64,000 nt of DNA from [Enterobacter] lignolyticus SCF1 (lineage in GTDB: Bacteria > Pseudomonadota > Gammaproteobacteria > Enterobacterales > Enterobacteriaceae), in the NCBI RefSeq assembly GCF_000164865.1, contig NC_014618.1:1426001-1490000 (forward strand), written 5' to 3'. Positions 63,016 through 64,000 of this stretch are shown here, in pieces; within the stretch, counting starts at the first letter, position 1, and every line of letters begins with the position of its first letter. A program made the translations under genes and the position numbers. The notes beneath the pieces were generated by a model that searched no databases, was not told the origin of the DNA, and saw nothing but the letters and a program-made list of their open reading frames with translations.

Positions 63016-63504
63016 ATGGTCTGGATTGATTACGCCATTATTGCGGTGCTGGGTTTTTCTTGCCTGGTGAGCCTTATCCGCGGCTTTGTTCGTGAAGCAT
63101 TATCGTTGGTGACGTGGGGCTGTGCTTTTTACGTGGCCAGCCATTACTACACCGACCTGTCTGTCTGGTTTACGGGCTTTGAAGACGAACGGGTTCGAAA
63201 TGGGATTGCTATTGCGGCGCTGTTTATCGCGACGCTCATCGTCGGCGCTATCGTCAACTACGTGATAGGTCAGCTGGTGGAGAGAACCGGTTTGTCGGGT
63301 ACTGACAGGGTATTGGGGATCTGCTTCGGCGCATTGCGTGGGGTGTTGATTATCGCCGCTATCCTGTTTTTCCTCGACACCTTTACCGGTATGGCAAAAA
63401 GCGCAGACTGGCAGCAGTCGCAGTTTATTCCCTATTTTTCGCCGGTTATCAGATGGTTTTTTGAATACCTTCAAAGCTCGTCAAGTTTCTTGCCCAAAGT
63501 ATAA
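63016..63504 (+). CDS. cvpA: CvpA, inner-membrane protein needed for colicin V production
   Basis: The 162-residue protein has four hydrophobic segments (about 5-22, 28-48, 65-90 and 102-125) and starts MVWIDYAIIAVLGFSCLVSLIRGFVREALSLVTWG, the family signature. It was found as a factor for colicin V export or production and also affects bile-salt tolerance; its biochemical function is unknown. It is the first gene of the PurR-controlled cvpA-purF operon, with 33 bases before purF. Confidence 0.96.
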   Translation: MVWIDYAIIAVLGFSCLVSLIRGFVREALSLVTWGCAFYVASHYYTDLSVWFTGFEDERVRNGIAIAALFIATLIVGAIVNYVIGQLVERTGLSGTDRVLGICFGALRGVLIIAAILFFLDTFTGMAKSADWQQSQFIPYFSPVIRWFFEYLQSSSSFLPKV

Positions 63505-63537
63505 GCTTTGGGTCGTTGCTTAACGAGGAAAAGACGT

Positions 63538-64000
63538 ATGTGCGGTATTGTCGGTATCGCCGGTGTTATGCCGGTCAACCAGTCGATTTATGACGCGTTA
63601 ACGGTGCTGCAGCACCGTGGGCAGGATGCTGCGGGCATCATCACGATTGATGCGAACAACGGCTTCCGCTTGCGTAAAGCGAACGGCCTGGTGAGCGATG
63701 TATTTGAAGCCCGCCACATGCAGCGCCTGCAGGGCAATATGGGGATTGGCCATGTTCGTTATCCCACGGCAGGCAGCTCCAGCGCGTCCGAGGCGCAGCC
63801 TTTTTACGTCAACTCCCCTTATGGCATTACGCTTGCGCACAACGGCAACCTGACCAATGCGCATGAGCTGCGTAAAAAGCTGTTTGAAGAGAAACGTCGT
63901 CACATCAACACCACGTCTGATTCTGAAATCCTGCTCAACGTATTTGCCAGCGAGCTGGATAACTTCCGTCACTATCCGCTTGAAGCCGACAACATTTTTG
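63538..64000 (+). CDS. purF: Amidophosphoribosyltransferase PurF (N-terminal part, cut by window end)
   Basis: About 154 codons are present and the frame runs off the right edge. The start MCGIVGIAGVMPVNQSIYDAL has the N-terminal nucleophile Cys2, exposed after removal of Met, with no propeptide. LQHRGQDAAGI, GIGHVRYPTAGSS and LAHNGNLTNAHELR are the conserved glutaminase motifs. PurF makes 5-phosphoribosylamine from PRPP and glutamine, the first committed step of purine synthesis. ACGAGGAAAAG upstream is the ribosome site. The PRPP-binding half is outside the window. Confidence 0.96.
   Translation, partial: MCGIVGIAGVMPVNQSIYDALTVLQHRGQDAAGIITIDANNGFRLRKANGLVSDVFEARHMQRLQGNMGIGHVRYPTAGSSSASEAQPFYVNSPYGITLAHNGNLTNAHELRKKLFEEKRRHINTTSDSEILLNVFASELDNFRHYPLEADNIF

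Overview
The window is a stretch of an enterobacterial chromosome (order Enterobacterales). Gene order at both ends follows the E. coli K-12 map: mntH-ypeC-(ipdC)-yfeO-glk-ypdBA-alaC-ypdK-yfdY on the left, and argW-mlaA-fadL-yfcZ-fadIJ-sixA-smrB-prmB-aroC-mepA-yfcA-epmC-yfcL-mnmC-fabB-yfcJ-flk-pdxB-usg-truA-dedA-accD-folC-dedD-cvpA-purF on the right. An ipdC gene between ypeC and yfeO (absent from E. coli K-12) and E. coli/Citrobacter-style REP units suggest a Citrobacter/Enterobacter/Klebsiella-type host. I lean to Citrobacter but cannot fix the genus from this sequence.

Layout. (1) 1-10.1 kb is core: Mn transport, indolepyruvate decarboxylase, glucokinase, the YpdAB (PyrSR) pyruvate-sensing two-component system, the alanine aminotransferase AlaC, and two small membrane proteins. 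(2) 10.1-37.5 kb is accessory, lying between yfdY and the tRNA gene argW. It holds a cupin, an amino-acid-binding protein, an IS407-group insertion sequence, a diguanylate cyclase, a GC-rich catabolic cluster at 15.2-24.9 kb, the complete propionate (2-methylcitrate) locus prpR/prpBCDE, a decayed IS3, a second and AT-rich diguanylate cyclase, and a pile of nested or broken insertion sequences ending at argW. argW has lost its encoded CCA end, as expected if its 3' end was used as an integration site. (3) 37.5-64 kb is core: lipid asymmetry and long-chain fatty-acid uptake and oxidation, followed by the conserved aroC to purF block.

The most interesting part is the 15.2-24.9 kb cluster: an AraC-type regulator, an RBBP9-like hydrolase, an AlkK-like acyl-CoA ligase, an MDR quinone oxidoreductase, a TauD-type 2-oxoglutarate dioxygenase, a BKACE (beta-keto acid cleavage enzyme), an MFS transporter and both subunits of a 3-oxoacid CoA-transferase. 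BKACE enzymes turn a beta-keto acid plus acetyl-CoA into acetoacetate plus a new acyl-CoA, and ScoAB-type transferases activate acetoacetate, so the set reads as a self-contained route for importing, oxidising and cleaving an unknown small acid. I do not recognise this combination as a described pathway.

Fatty-acid control recurs in the right half: FadR-like sites lie before fadL (two), fadIJ and fabB, with a FabR palindrome at fabB. A PurR box precedes cvpA-purF. A sigma-54 promoter and PrpR palindromes lie between prpB and prpR.
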